Positions 8,872 to 17,855 of a DNA stretch of 64,000 bases are shown here, piece after piece. This DNA is from Antarcticibacterium sp. 1MA-6-2 (GTDB lineage Bacteria > Bacteroidota > Bacteroidia > Flavobacteriales > Flavobacteriaceae): assembly GCF_021535135.1 (NCBI RefSeq), contig NZ_CP091036.1:3782001-3846000 (forward strand), in the 5' to 3' direction. The first letter of the stretch is position 1; every line of letters begins with the position of its first letter. The notes beneath the pieces are model-generated. The model did not search any database. It saw only the letters and a list, made by a program, of their open reading frames with translations, and had not been told where the DNA came from. A program made the translations under genes and the position numbers.

Positions 8872-10675
8872 TTATTGCTTCTCAAGCCACTGCTTTATTC
8901 CTGCAATTTCTTCCCCGGCGAGCAATAGATTACATAAGAAATCCTGTTTGTTATTTATAAGGTTAGTAGTGAGTTGCAGAGCTTCATAATAAGCCAATCC
9001 CGCTATTAAATTATCACAGAAGACTATCCAGTTCTTTATTTCTTTGGCAGTAGGTTGAAAACAATCCTTTATTTCTTCCTTTAAATATTCAACATAAAGT
9101 TGTAACTCCCTGATGAACATATGCGGTCGTTTAGGATCCAGTGGCAGGGAATTTCTTCCATAAATATGATCTGTCATTTCCTGCAGACTCGCAATTTTAG
9201 AAAAATTCACAATATTTGGCCCGGGACAAATCGTGACGGCACTAAGTTTCTTTAGGAAAGGTTCTTTATATTTAACAGAGGCAGAATTGCTAAGGCCAAC
9301 GCACAGGCACTCTTTTTCAAGAAGTTCGTCTTTTTGTTTCTGGTATTCTGCTTCCGGAAGGTTAGAGGCTGCTAGTTGCTCAAGCTTCAGCTTTTGATAT
9401 TTCAACGAAGCGGTGCAGATTGGTTCTTTGGTAAATTCAGTATTGGAGACTAAAAACTTTTCTGTACAGGGGCTTCCCGGTTTATTTCTTTGAATACGCT
9501 CTAGCCGCTCTTTTTCTGAACTGGTGCCTTTCAGGTAATTAAATCGAACTCCAAGAGGAGAGGATTTACTCAGTACGACGTCCGTTTTTCCACTTTTAGC
9601 CAGCAGATCCATAGTTTCTTTATCTACGGTAGTGGCTTCTGGGCACAGCAAAAATGGAGTTCCCCAACCTGTTCTGTCTATTTGATAGTGTTTCAGCAGC
9701 AGTTCATTCTCTTCAGGATTACCAATACCACCCTGAACAGTAATAGTTATTGGATGAGGTTTCTCAAATTTTTTTTCACCACGGGCTTTTACAGCGGGGT
9801 TATAAAGATTAAACAATTCTGCAGCCAGTTCTTCCTTTTTACTGCGGAATTCCTCCAGAATGGGTCCCAATAGAATTCCCTGGGTAGCAAAAGCATGTCC
9901 GCCACAGTTTAATCCGGATTCTATTCTGAATTCACTTACCCAAATTCCTTTTTTTGCCAGGTATTTTCCCTGGATGAGCGCAGACCTAGTAATCACTTAC
10001 TTTTATAATTACCCTCTTCTTAAAAACTCCCCATCCGGTAGCATCAAATTCCCTGAAATTCTCGAGGTAGTTGTACAGTCGCGGATTTAGACCTGCAGAA
10101 AAGATAACTGCCGAGTTTTCCAGATCACTCTCGGCATAAGCTTTTAAAGCCCCAAGAGCATCAGATCCATCTGGAATAATTTCTCCCTTAGCATCAAGAT
10201 TGTTTTTATCAACCTTGGTCATAATATTCACTTCAATCGCTCCGGGTCTCAAGTTCGAACGTAGGAATTGTTCCAGTTCCTGTTTCTCTTCTGTATTAGA
10301 AGAATTGGTAAAGCGGTAATATTGTTGCTTTAGTAAACTCTCCTCCGGCAACAATTCAAAATACTTCACGATTTCAGACCCTGTTTCAAAGGCAGATGCG
10401 CGCAGTTTCTCAAATTTTGTCTGCACACTCCTGTTTACCAGGTTTAAATAATCTGTAATCCGGCGCGAGCGGTAATTTTCTTCAGTTTTTTCTATTGGTT
10501 CGTATGGCTCATTATTCTGCTGATAATAATACTTCCGCATGACCTCTATAAGATTATCCTCAATAATAGAAATTGCAGAATTAATACCATAGCAGGCTAC
10601 CTTAATGGGAGAGTCTATAGTGAAAGCTAATCCCATAACGGGTATATGGAAAGAGTGTGGAGAAAGGGAATTCAT
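8872..10675 (-). CDS. Uncharacterised 600-aa protein of the FNR regulon (one sequence lesion)
   Basis: The frame breaks at 9984-9990 (ACCTAGT). Reading ACCGGT joins both parts into 600 aa with the junction KVSDYRSALIQGKYL. The N-terminus HIPVMGLAFTIDSPIKVACYG and later SGLNCGGHAFATQG, ITVQGGIGN and TGWGTPFLLCPEATTV suggest a beta/alpha-barrel, perhaps related to nitronate monooxygenase/PfaD-like flavoproteins; this is a fold guess only. There is no signal peptide or membrane helix. Several Cys residues (LNCGG, SPCTEK, EKECLCVGL, TICPGP) could bind a metal or cluster. The gene has its own FNR-type promoter and sits between a globin and a hemerythrin-like gene. I do not know its function. Confidence 0.7.
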
Positions 10676-10701
10676 AAATCCTGATTTTTTAAAATAAACC
10701 T

Positions 10702-10744
10702 CAAAGATTGTTATCTTAAAAATGCCAGTTTATGATATATATCA
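10702..10744 (-). promoter_or_regulatory. FNR/Crp box and promoter of the 600-aa gene
   Basis: Palindrome TGATATATATCA (10733-10744), a 23-nt spacer, then minus-strand AATCTTTG (10702-10709). The start codon is at 10675. Confidence 0.78.
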
Positions 10745-10824
10745 TAAAACGCAGGATTTATAATTTTAAAATTTTAAGGGAACAGGAAATTTTTTTGTTG
10801 TAGATCAATTGAAAAACTGAGCAA

Positions 10825-11223
10825 CTAAAAATCTATTTCTTTGGTCCTGCTCATATACATATTCATAAAGAGATTATGAGCCATATTTCGGGCGCGATTC
10901 TTTGCAATATTTGCTCTTTCACCTTCAAACATGTCATCTATAGTAGCATACCACATGGTCAGCCACTCTCCAAAATGTTTTTGTTCAATACTGTGATTAA
11001 AATTATCGTCCACCTCTTTGTGTGCCCGCACCGGATTTCCTCGAAATTTACTTACCATAAAAAGGTTAGTTTCCCAGAAGTCCGTGAGTTGCTCCAGGTG
11101 CTTTGGCCAGTCTTTAATGGTTTCATTGAAGAAATGCCCAATTTCCTGGTTCTCTCTTACTTTAGTATAAAAAGCAGAAACAAGGGCGAAAACATCACCC
11201 CTGTTTTGTATATCATTTTTCAT
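10825..11223 (-). CDS. Group III truncated haemoglobin
   Basis: A 132-aa cytosolic globin. FYTKVRENQEIGHFF, WPKHLEQLTDFWETNLFM and HSIEQKHFGEWLTMWYATID match the trHb3 family; the His in the last segment's HFGEWL is the expected haem-ligand region. Proteins of this group bind O2 or NO and are linked to NO detoxification or microaerobic respiration; which applies here is inferred. It follows a small membrane-protein gene by 17 nt and should be co-transcribed from that gene's FNR-type promoter. The gene is intact and of usual length. Confidence 0.9.
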   Translation of the reverse strand: MKNDIQNRGDVFALVSAFYTKVRENQEIGHFFNETIKDWPKHLEQLTDFWETNLFMVSKFRGNPVRAHKEVDDNFNHSIEQKHFGEWLTMWYATIDDMFEGERANIAKNRARNMAHNLFMNMYMSRTKEIDF

Positions 11224-11240
11224 TATTTCAGCTAATAATT

Positions 11241-11531
11241 CTAGTACCTGATGATAATATTCCAGAAGATTAAGATAATGCTTACAGCCAGGCTTACCAA
11301 AAGTGAATTAAAAACAAGTTTATGTTTAAGTTGTGCAAGTACTGCGGTATTATATCCCATACAAACAACAACGGCAAAGAATAATTGTACCATTTGAACC
11401 ACACTGTGCCCATTCATAAGAATAAGCATTACAGCTACAGATCCTAAACAACTGGATAAAATTATGGAAAGTGCAGAAGAACCAACGAATAGATCATCAA
11501 AATCTTTGTATAAAGCATTATAAAGTTTCAT
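11241..11531 (-). CDS. Small membrane protein of unknown function, FNR-driven
   Basis: A 96-aa protein with three predicted membrane helices (about residues 20-40, 45-65 and 75-95) and a short polar N-terminus. I recognise no family motif. It is the first gene of a two-gene unit with the truncated haemoglobin. An FNR-type box lies at the standard distance upstream. The pairing suggests a role in oxygen or NO physiology, for example a membrane partner of the globin, but nothing in the sequence proves it. Confidence 0.7.
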   Translation of the reverse strand: MKLYNALYKDFDDLFVGSSALSIILSSCLGSVAVMLILMNGHSVVQMVQLFFAVVVCMGYNTAVLAQLKHKLVFNSLLVSLAVSIILIFWNIIIRY

Positions 11532-11556
11532 AGTTTTTGTTTTTTGTTTACTACTG

Positions 11557-11599
11557 TAAAACTATAAACAATGCCCTGGAAGAAATATGATCAGGATCA
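11557..11599 (-). promoter_or_regulatory. FNR/Crp box and promoter of the membrane-protein/globin unit
   Basis: Palindrome TGATCAGGATCA (11588-11599), a 23-nt spacer, then minus-strand TAGTTTTA (11557-11564). The start codon is at 11531. Confidence 0.8.
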
Positions 11600-11671
11600 T
11601 AAAACGGGCAATTTCTCCTGAATCTTTCAGGGTTTAACTATTTGATTTTGAATCTATTGATGTTGGACAGA

Positions 11672-12269
11672 TTACCTGAAGACCTTCCTGTTTTGAATTT
11701 TTATTTCACCTTTTTTCTCCAAAGCTTTTGTAGAGCGGATCACAGTCTCTACCCGCAGGCTTAGTGAGATCGGCAATTTGCTGACGGGTGAGGTCTACTT
11801 TAAAGGTAAATTTTCCTTCTTTTTTGTGAACGTATTTCTTGAGATAGTCCAGAATTCTTAAAATGCGGTGCTCCGGTTCCTGGCTGGAAATTTCTGAAGC
11901 CATGATGGCTTTGTAGAAAAGTCTTTTAGCTAAAGTCTCGGTGATCTTAAGATGAATATCGGGATGTGAAGCCAGTAAATCGAGGAAACTTGTTTTGTGA
12001 AGCTGAATAACTTCGCTGTCTGAAATAGCTTCAGCATTAGCAGGATATTTCACATTAGCAAATAGGGGAGGTTCCCCAAAGCTTTGTCCTGTGGAAAATA
12101 TTCCCTGAATGAACTCCTTTCCGTCAAGATTAAAGTTGTTCATTTTAATTTCTCCCGATGCAACCTGGTAATAATTTATTGCTGTGTCTCCTTCTCTGAA
12201 TAACTGGTCGCCCTTTCCATAAGCAATTTTTCTAGCACCAAAATCAAGCAGAAGGTTTTCTGGAATCAT
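11672..12269 (-). CDS. Crp/Fnr-family transcriptional regulator (one sequence lesion)
   Basis: The frame breaks at 11759-11765 (GCTTAGT). Reading GCCGGT gives a 198-aa protein ending at 11672. The N-terminal cyclic-nucleotide-type beta barrel (KGDQLFREGDTAINYYQVASGEIK) is followed by a dimerisation helix and a winged helix. The restored recognition helix TGLRVETVIRS keeps the E and R that in FNR (VETISR) contact TGA half-sites. There is no cysteine in the protein, so it cannot hold an FNR-type Fe-S cluster; a haem/NO-type (DNR-like) or indirect sensor is more likely. It is a candidate reader of the TGAY-N4-RTCA boxes. It lies 5 nt downstream of trxA. Confidence 0.88.
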
Positions 12270-12274
12270 AATTT

Positions 12275-12575
12275 TTATTGATGGGATTTTATTATTTGAA
12301 CAAGATCAGATTTTTGTATCACGCCGGATTGTCTCCATAATTGTTTTCCGTTCTTGAACAGGATCATTGTTGGCACTCCACGTACCTGATATTTTCCCGC
12401 TAACTCTTCATTTTTATCAACGTCAATTTTCACAATTTTGACCGCATCACCCAACTCTTCTTTTGTATCCTTTAAAATTGGAGCAAGCATTTTACAAGGT
12501 CCACACCAGTCTGCAAAGAAATCTACAAGTACCTAGTTTTTCATCATTAATAATTTCACTAAAACTACTTTTCAT
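12275..12575 (-). CDS. trxA: Thioredoxin (one sequence lesion)
   Basis: The frame breaks at 12531-12537 (ACCTAGT). Reading ACCGGT gives a 99-aa protein with EKPVLVDFFADWCGPCKML, the canonical thioredoxin active site (WCGPC) preceded by the near-universal KPVLVDF. RGVPTMILFKNG supplies the cis-proline loop. It is a cytosolic disulfide reductant. The start ATG at 12575 gives a normal-length short thioredoxin. It is followed at 5 nt by the Crp-type regulator on the same strand, so both are probably co-transcribed. No FNR-type box was seen upstream. Confidence 0.9.
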
Positions 12576-12660
12576 GGCCTATAATTTTGTCCATACAATT
12601 TATTCAAAATCTTTGGTACCTGCCAGTATTTTAAGGAATTGTTGCCACTTGAAATTCTTT

Positions 12661-13947
12661 CTAAACTACTTGTTGGAATCTGCTATAGAATTCCTGTTCC
12701 AGCTGTTCCCGGTGATTGGGATGTGCAATGGAAATAAGTGCTTTTGCTCTTTGCTTCAGGTTTTTACCATAAAGATCTACAATTCCGTATTCTGTAGCTA
12801 TATAATGAACGTGTGCTCTCGTTGTAGTAACGCTAGCTCCTTCCTTTAAATATGGAACAATTTTAGATACTCCTTTATTTGTTACTGAAGGCATAGCTAT
12901 AATTGCTTTCCCACCTTCAGATAAAGAGGCACCCCGAATAAAATCCATTTGTCCACCCACTCCGGAATATTGATATTTTCCAATTGTGTCTGCACAAACC
13001 TGTCCCGTTAGATCTATTTCTATTGCTGAATTTATTGCCGTTACTTTAGGGTTTTGTCTTATAATGGCGGTGTCATTAGTATAAGCTGCTTCCTTAAAAT
13101 GGACGATGGGGTTATCGTCTATAAAATTGTACATTTTGGGTGAACCAACAGCAAAACAGGTAACGATCTTTCCGGTTTTAACTTTTTTGTCTTCCCCTGT
13201 AATAATTCCTTTTTCCACCAGAGGCAGTATTCCGTCGGAAAACATTTCGGTATGGATACCTAGTCTTTTGTGGTTGAGGAGGTTATTTAAAACTACATTT
13301 GGAATACCACCAATTCCCATTTGCAGGGTGGCGCCATCTTCAATTAATTCAGCTACATGTTTTCCTATTTGTTGTTCAATTTCTGTAGGGATATTAATAT
13401 GGGTAGAATGAATGGGCTCATTTACTTCTATGGCTGCATCAATACTGCTCACGTGTATTATCCCATCCCCGTGAGTACGTGGGACATTAGGATTGACCTG
13501 CGCAATTACCTTTTTGGCTGTTTGAATTGCAGGTAAAGTAATGTCTACAGAAACTCCAAGGGAACAATAGCCGTGCTTATCGGGAGGGGAAACCTGGATA
13601 AACGCAATATCTATAGGGAGAATGTTTTTTCTAAATAACAAATGAATTTCACTTAGAAAAATGGGGATATAAGCACCGTATTCTGAATTGACTGACTCTC
13701 TTACGTTCCCACCCACAAAGCAGCTGTTAGTTTTAAATGCCTCACTGTAGGGGGCAGTCGTATACTTCGCTATTCCTTCGGTATGAATTTGAAATAATTC
13801 AACTTCCTGTAATTCCGCATAACGCTCACACAAGGCATTAATTAATGTATTGGGAGTCATTGCAGCACCCTGGAGGAAAATCCGTTGTCCTGATTTTACA
13901 AGGGAGACGGCATCCTGTGCTGATACTATTTTTAGCTGGGGGATCAT
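12661..13947 (-). CDS. Acetyl-CoA hydrolase/transferase family (4-hydroxybutyrate CoA-transferase-like)
   Basis: A 428-aa intact protein. GASMTPNTL-like N-terminus (LQGAAMTPNTLINAL), QVSPPDKHGYCSLG, MGIGGIPNVV and GVGGQMDFIRGASLSEGGKAI match the acetyl-CoA hydrolase/4-hydroxybutyrate or succinyl-CoA:acetate CoA-transferase family. The catalytic Glu is expected near residues 230-240. It moves CoA between short acyl groups; the substrate cannot be fixed from sequence, and acetate or succinate handling under low oxygen would fit the context. It starts 2 nt after the YceI gene upstream and is probably in its operon. Confidence 0.88.
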   Translation of the reverse strand: MIPQLKIVSAQDAVSLVKSGQRIFLQGAAMTPNTLINALCERYAELQEVELFQIHTEGIAKYTTAPYSEAFKTNSCFVGGNVRESVNSEYGAYIPIFLSEIHLLFRKNILPIDIAFIQVSPPDKHGYCSLGVSVDITLPAIQTAKKVIAQVNPNVPRTHGDGIIHVSSIDAAIEVNEPIHSTHINIPTEIEQQIGKHVAELIEDGATLQMGIGGIPNVVLNNLLNHKRLGIHTEMFSDGILPLVEKGIITGEDKKVKTGKIVTCFAVGSPKMYNFIDDNPIVHFKEAAYTNDTAIIRQNPKVTAINSAIEIDLTGQVCADTIGKYQYSGVGGQMDFIRGASLSEGGKAIIAMPSVTNKGVSKIVPYLKEGASVTTTRAHVHYIATEYGIVDLYGKNLKQRAKALISIAHPNHREQLEQEFYSRFQQVV

Positions 13948-13949
13948 AT

Positions 13950-14531
13950 TTACAAAAATTTTACAGCGAGATTAAAATCTATTTCGATCTCATCTTTAAT
14001 TACTATTAAACCAAACATCTTTTTAGGTGGTTCAAGATCAAAATCCCGAATGTCAAGTTTTAAAGTTCCTGCATAATTAGCTGCAGAGGCTTTTTTTGAG
14101 ATTTCAACAGGTAATGTATAATCTTTCTTATTTCCTGCTATTGTAATTGTGACGTACGCCTTACCGCTTTTCTCCTTATATAAATGAATTTCGGTTAATT
14201 CCAGAGAAATTTGGGGGTATTTATCCGTCTTTAGCAGGGAATGAAAATCTTTATTTATAGCTTTATTTCCGCAGTCAAAGCCTTCATTTTCCAGTTTTAG
14301 TGTGGCATTGGAAAACTTTATATGGTTTTCGTGCACCTTATATTCTACAGAAGATGTTCGTTCAAGACGAGCAGTATTAAAGTCGCATTTAAATTTGCTA
14401 ATATTGGTGTCACCTGTGATTTTAAGGTGACTGTCTGGTAAAATTCGTACTGTTTTCTTCTCATAACTATTTTGCGAAAAGCCTGTAAAGCCCAGGCAAA
14501 AAACCAGCAAACATAACAGTAAATTTTTCAT
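13950..14531 (-). CDS. YceI-family periplasmic protein (second copy)
   Basis: A 193-aa protein with a Sec signal peptide (LLLCLLVFCLGFTGFSQ) and a YceI-like lipocalin barrel: INISKFKCDF-like start, KYPQISLELTEI, and LDIRDFDLEPPKKMFGLIVIKDEIEIDF at the end. YceI proteins bind isoprenoid or other amphiphilic molecules in the periplasm; the ligand is unknown. It is only distantly similar to the other YceI at 15910-16500. A terminator separates it from the porin upstream, while the CoA-transferase follows directly. Confidence 0.85.
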   Translation of the reverse strand: MKNLLLCLLVFCLGFTGFSQNSYEKKTVRILPDSHLKITGDTNISKFKCDFNTARLERTSSVEYKVHENHIKFSNATLKLENEGFDCGNKAINKDFHSLLKTDKYPQISLELTEIHLYKEKSGKAYVTITIAGNKKDYTLPVEISKKASAANYAGTLKLDIRDFDLEPPKKMFGLIVIKDEIEIDFNLAVKFL

Positions 14532-14543
14532 CTTATTAAGTTT

Positions 14544-14570
14544 AAAAAGAGGGGCGATTGCCCCTCCTTA
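14544..14570 (-). terminator. Terminator after the porin gene
   Basis: Stem AGGGGC (14551-14556) / GCCCCT (14561-14566) around loop GATT. On the minus strand it ends in a T run, 20-odd nt past the porin stop. Confidence 0.8.
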
Positions 14571-14589
14571 TTAGATCAACATTTTCTTT

Positions 14590-15877
14590 TTAGAAGCTTA
14601 TTACTGCTTCAAACATAAGTCCGTTGAATCCGCCGCCGTTTCTTATATCTGTATTGGCAAATCCATTGTACTCCTGGTTCACGTATTCAAGTTTTGCAAG
14701 GATGTTCTTTGTCATAAACCATCCACCTGCTAGATTGTACCGGGTGATATCTACTTCTTTACCTGCAGTTAACTCTCCGTCTACAAGGTTGTAACGACCA
14801 CCTACATAGAAGTTCTCGTTATTTCCAAAGCGGTAGATAAGCTCACCTGCATACTGGTTGAAGGTTCTTGTATCGGGCTCAGCTGTTGCTTTACTGGTAG
14901 CTCTTTCATAGGTTCCAAAGAATTCAAGTCCGCCATACTTTAAGAATGGGTTTACCATAAAGGCGGTAAGTTCATTTCTTAGGCCCGGGTTGAACCTGCC
15001 TGAGCTAAAGTTGGCTGCAGGGGTTGCTCCTGTGGCTTCCATTACAAGATAGTATCTTGATCCTGCACGGTCTGCACTGTAAAGGTATGCGTTAGCACTC
15101 TTGTTGGTGTGGTATACAGATCCTGTTAAGCGGAATCTTAGTCCTTCTTCGGCATTGTTGTCATATCCAAGTTTTGCTATGTAAGAAGGTCCTGTTACAT
15201 CCGGATTGCTTACAGCCTGGTTAAGTTTACCGTTTGTTACACTACCCATAGCGATAAGGCCATTGTTGAAGTAGTACACTTCTGCACCAACTTCGGTGGT
15301 AAAGGCATCCATTATAAGGTTTCCAACGAAGGGATTGTAAAGTGCCATTGCGTTATCACTTCTTCTAAAGTGCATATCACCATAGTTGTTCTCCATATGA
15401 CCAATCTTAATTCTCATATTATTCATAAGGGGCTGCATAAAGCCTTCGCTTATAAAATCAAGCTTGTCTATTTGGATATACCCGCCTTTTACGTATGGCT
15501 CCGGGTGGTGACGTGAAGAAAGGTAAGTTCTAAGGTGCATTCTCACCCCATCATAAAGCTCAACATCAAGGTCAAGGTTGGCAGTAGGAAGGTTGAAGTT
15601 ATTCCCAATCTCTATTAGTCCCACCTAGTTCTCCGGCTGCGTTCACAGGGGATCCTGTACTTTCGTGGTCAAGAGCCTGGAACTGGATAGCAAAGGCTCC
15701 TCCCATTCTTACATTTACACCGTCAAAAGTATCGGTAGTATCTTTTGGAGCTTCAAACTGGTTGATCCCACGTTGGTCAGGAAGTCTGTAGTTCTCAAGG
15801 TCGCGTTGTTGTGCCTGGGCTTGTAAACCAACTAGTGCCAGAAGTGCGATGCTTAAATATTTAACTGAGGTTTTCAT
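14590..15877 (-). CDS. Outer-membrane porin (one sequence lesion)
   Basis: The frame breaks at 15623-15629 (ACCTAGT). Reading ACCGGT gives 428 aa, with junction GEPVGLIEIGNNF. The N-terminus is a clear signal peptide (LSIALLALVGLQAQAQ). The body alternates short amphipathic strands (ELYDGVRMHLRTYLSSR, FYVGGRYNLVDGEL, NILAKLEYVNQEYNGF) and ends in an aromatic residue (FEAVISF), typical of a beta-barrel porin. Substrate is unknown. It lies between two yceI genes and should be read from the FNR-type promoter ahead of the first. Confidence 0.8.
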
Positions 15878-15909
15878 TGTGATAGAATTAATTGTTGTTG
15901 TGGATAGTT

Positions 15910-16500
15910 TTATTTAGAAAATGTTGATTGAAATTTTATGTTGACCTGGTCCCCGGTAGTAATGGTACCAAACATCGCTGTTGGAGGATCTACCTTGAAT
16001 TCAGTCATTTTTAAGCTTTTGCTTCCGGTAAGGGTTACTTTGTCTCCTGTTACTTTAGCGTCAAAAGTGATCTCTACAGGTTTTGATGTTCCGGCTATAG
16101 TGAGAGTTCCGCTGGTGGTTACTTTACAGCTTCCGGCAGTGACACAGTCTATATTGTTTACCTTGTTCAGCTTGTAAGTGATGTCTTTGTTACTATCTGT
16201 CTTCAAAGCTTTGTAAGTATTCTTATCCATCCCGGATTTTCCACTCTTTAAGCTTTCAGCCTGTACTGCAAATTCCAGTTGGCTGATCTTTACCAGTTGA
16301 CCATCGGCAAACTCTGCCACAAGTTTCCCTTTTTGGTCTTTTGCCACTACTTCCCAGTCGTGAACGTTAGAGGTTCCTTCTACTTTTAAAGTGGAAGCTG
16401 TATTATTTAGATTATAAGTTTGGGCTATAGAAAATTGAGCAGTTACCACCATCATTAGTACAGTTCCTACTACCAGTTTAATGTTCTTTAGAGTTTTCAT
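15910..16500 (-). CDS. YceI-family periplasmic protein (first copy)
   Basis: A 196-aa protein with a signal peptide (LVVGTVLMMVVTAQFSIAQ) and YceI hallmarks: TLKVEGTSNVHDWEV, KSGKSGMDKNTYKALK, and FKVDPPTAMFGTITTGDQVNIKF. The family carries lipophilic ligands in a periplasmic lipocalin-like barrel. It heads the yceI-porin unit and has an FNR-type box at the standard distance. Induction together with the cbb3 oxidase and nitrite/NO reductases suggests a function in low-oxygen growth, but the ligand is not known. Confidence 0.88.
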   Translation of the reverse strand: MKTLKNIKLVVGTVLMMVVTAQFSIAQTYNLNNTASTLKVEGTSNVHDWEVVAKDQKGKLVAEFADGQLVKISQLEFAVQAESLKSGKSGMDKNTYKALKTDSNKDITYKLNKVNNIDCVTAGSCKVTTSGTLTIAGTSKPVEITFDAKVTGDKVTLTGSKSLKMTEFKVDPPTAMFGTITTGDQVNIKFQSTFSK

Positions 16501-16522
16501 GATTTACCTTTTTAATTTGATA

Positions 16523-16565
16523 CAAAGTTGCACCAGGAATGCAGGATAAATTATGACGAGTATCA
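16523..16565 (-). promoter_or_regulatory. FNR/Crp box and promoter of yceI-porin
   Basis: Palindrome TGACGAGTATCA (16554-16565; one arm imperfect), a 23-nt spacer, then minus-strand CAACTTTG (16523-16530). The start codon is at 16500. Confidence 0.72.
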
Positions 16566-16659
16566 GGTTTTGGAATGTTTTCAAAAGATTCTGAAAACCT
16601 TTACCGCTGCGGCTTTTCAGAAGATGACAACTACAACGTTTGCATTCAGAAATAGACAA

Positions 16660-16695
16660 AAAATAAGCCCCGGGTGGGGCTTCAACTAATTTTTA
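16660..16695 (-). terminator. Terminator at the end of the cco operon
   Basis: Stem AAGCCCC (16665-16671) / GGGGCTT (16676-16682) flanked by T-rich sequence on the minus-strand 3' side, just past the SafE-like gene. Confidence 0.8.
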
Positions 16696-16704
16696 ATAAG
16701 TTTA

Positions 16705-17406
16705 TTAATGACAATTTAAAGTAGCTGTAACCTGCTGGTTTACAGGTTGAGGTGAGACATAGGGTATTCCCAAACCAAGACCTCGTAAGATAAAAAGACT
16801 GCCTATAATGATTATAAAAACAGGTACAAGTTTTCTCATCTTCAGCCGTAAGCTGTTACTTAAGAGGTTGCTGAAATAAACCGCTGTAGTCATTAAGGGC
16901 ATTGTTCCCAGGCCAAACAACAGCATATATGCACTTCCGCTCAAAATACTTCCTGTAGCAACCGCACCAAATACTGCCATGTATACAAGCCCACAAGGTA
17001 AAAGCCCATTTAAAAAACCAATAGTAAAAAAAGTATCCGGGGTTTTCTTTTTAAATGCTGCACCCATAGAAAACTTTATTTTTCCAATGAACCTGTTTAT
17101 AGGCCGGGAGAAATTATATTTATTAAATTTTGCTGCAGGTATCAGGATCACCAGGATCATTAAAATCCCAATAAAAATTGAAAGTTGTTGCTGCATTCCA
17201 AAGAGATTCAGGCTTTTGCCCACCACGCCAAAAACAAGCCCAATGGTACTGTAGGCCAGAAGCCTCCCACCATGGTACAGAAAAATTTGAAAAAACTTCT
17301 TTAGCTTATTATCCCGTGAAACCGGAAGCATAAAAGCAATAGGCCCACACATTCCTATACAGTGGAAACTGCCGAGCAAGCCTAATATAAAAGCGGTGTA
17401 AAGCAT
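16705..17406 (-). CDS. SafE/TauE-like membrane protein of the cco operon
   Basis: A 233-aa protein with about six membrane helices. GLLGSFHCIGMCGPIAFMLP carries the Cys/His cluster typical of the SafE-like proteins found at the end of cbb3 oxidase operons; FLNGLLPCGLVYMA and GLGTMPLM are also family segments. These proteins are annotated as sulfite exporter/TauE-like, but their position next to ccoG-ccoH suggests copper delivery to the oxidase. The ATG at 17406, 2 nt after the ccoH stop, is preferred over an in-frame ATG at 17460 that lies inside ccoH. Confidence 0.85.
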   Translation of the reverse strand: MLYTAFILGLLGSFHCIGMCGPIAFMLPVSRDNKLKKFFQIFLYHGGRLLAYSTIGLVFGVVGKSLNLFGMQQQLSIFIGILMILVILIPAAKFNKYNFSRPINRFIGKIKFSMGAAFKKKTPDTFFTIGFLNGLLPCGLVYMAVFGAVATGSILSGSAYMLLFGLGTMPLMTTAVYFSNLLSNSLRLKMRKLVPVFIIIIGSLFILRGLGLGIPYVSPQPVNQQVTATLNCH

Positions 17407-17408
17407 TT

Positions 17409-17855
17409 TTAGTATGTAAATTCTTTTTTGAAATAGTAGGATTCCCCCAGGTATGACCAATCGATCTCAATATTCCAGCGTCCTTCTTTCAGGAATTTTG
17501 CAGGAATTAAAACCTGATGGGCAGTTAGCTCAATAGGAATGGTAAAATCCAGTTCCTTGTCTGAGGGCCTGTAGAGAAAAATAGATCCCTTCACATCCTC
17601 ATAATTTAAATTTTCGGGAAAATATATTACCACACCTTCGTTTTCTACAGAAGCCTTAATATTCGAGAGAAGGTTTAGGGAATTCGTTTCACGGTCCAGC
17701 TTTCCCTGAAAAGACAGCTCTTGTTTATAATATTCCTCTGTGACCAGGTCGTGATTAAAATTCTTATCTGTTGTCATTGAAATGACCAGGTATAGAATAA
17801 AGGTCATAAAACTAATTATTGCCAGCACAATGGCTGTTCCCCAGCTAATTTTCAT
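17409..17855 (-). CDS. ccoH: CcoH/FixH family cbb3 oxidase assembly protein
   Basis: A 148-aa protein with one N-terminal membrane helix (TAIVLAIISFMTFILYLVIS) followed by a periplasmic domain. YYKQELSFQGKLDRETNSL and the C-terminal GRWNIEIDWSYLGESYYFKKE are typical of FixH. It is needed for assembly or stability of cbb3 oxidase in other bacteria. It lies between ccoG and the SafE-like gene. A 231-bp gap separates it from ccoG. Confidence 0.88.
   Translation of the reverse strand: MKISWGTAIVLAIISFMTFILYLVISMTTDKNFNHDLVTEEYYKQELSFQGKLDRETNSLNLLSNIKASVENEGVVIYFPENLNYEDVKGSIFLYRPSDKELDFTIPIELTAHQVLIPAKFLKEGRWNIEIDWSYLGESYYFKKEFTY

Noticed and set aside
12531..12537. Programmed frameshifting at CCTAG/CTTAG motifs as a shared regulatory device
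   Set aside because: The strings differ from site to site, need +1 or +2 corrections, lie on both strands, and affect essential genes such as nusA. Restoring RCCGGY repairs frame and conserved residues in every case, so a sequencing effect is simpler.
13258..13264. ACCTAGT in the CoA-transferase gene as another lesion
   Set aside because: Here the string is in frame and reads a plausible K-R-L-G-I-H, so it appears genuine. ACTAGT at about 15837 in the porin signal peptide and near 41249 likewise needs no correction.
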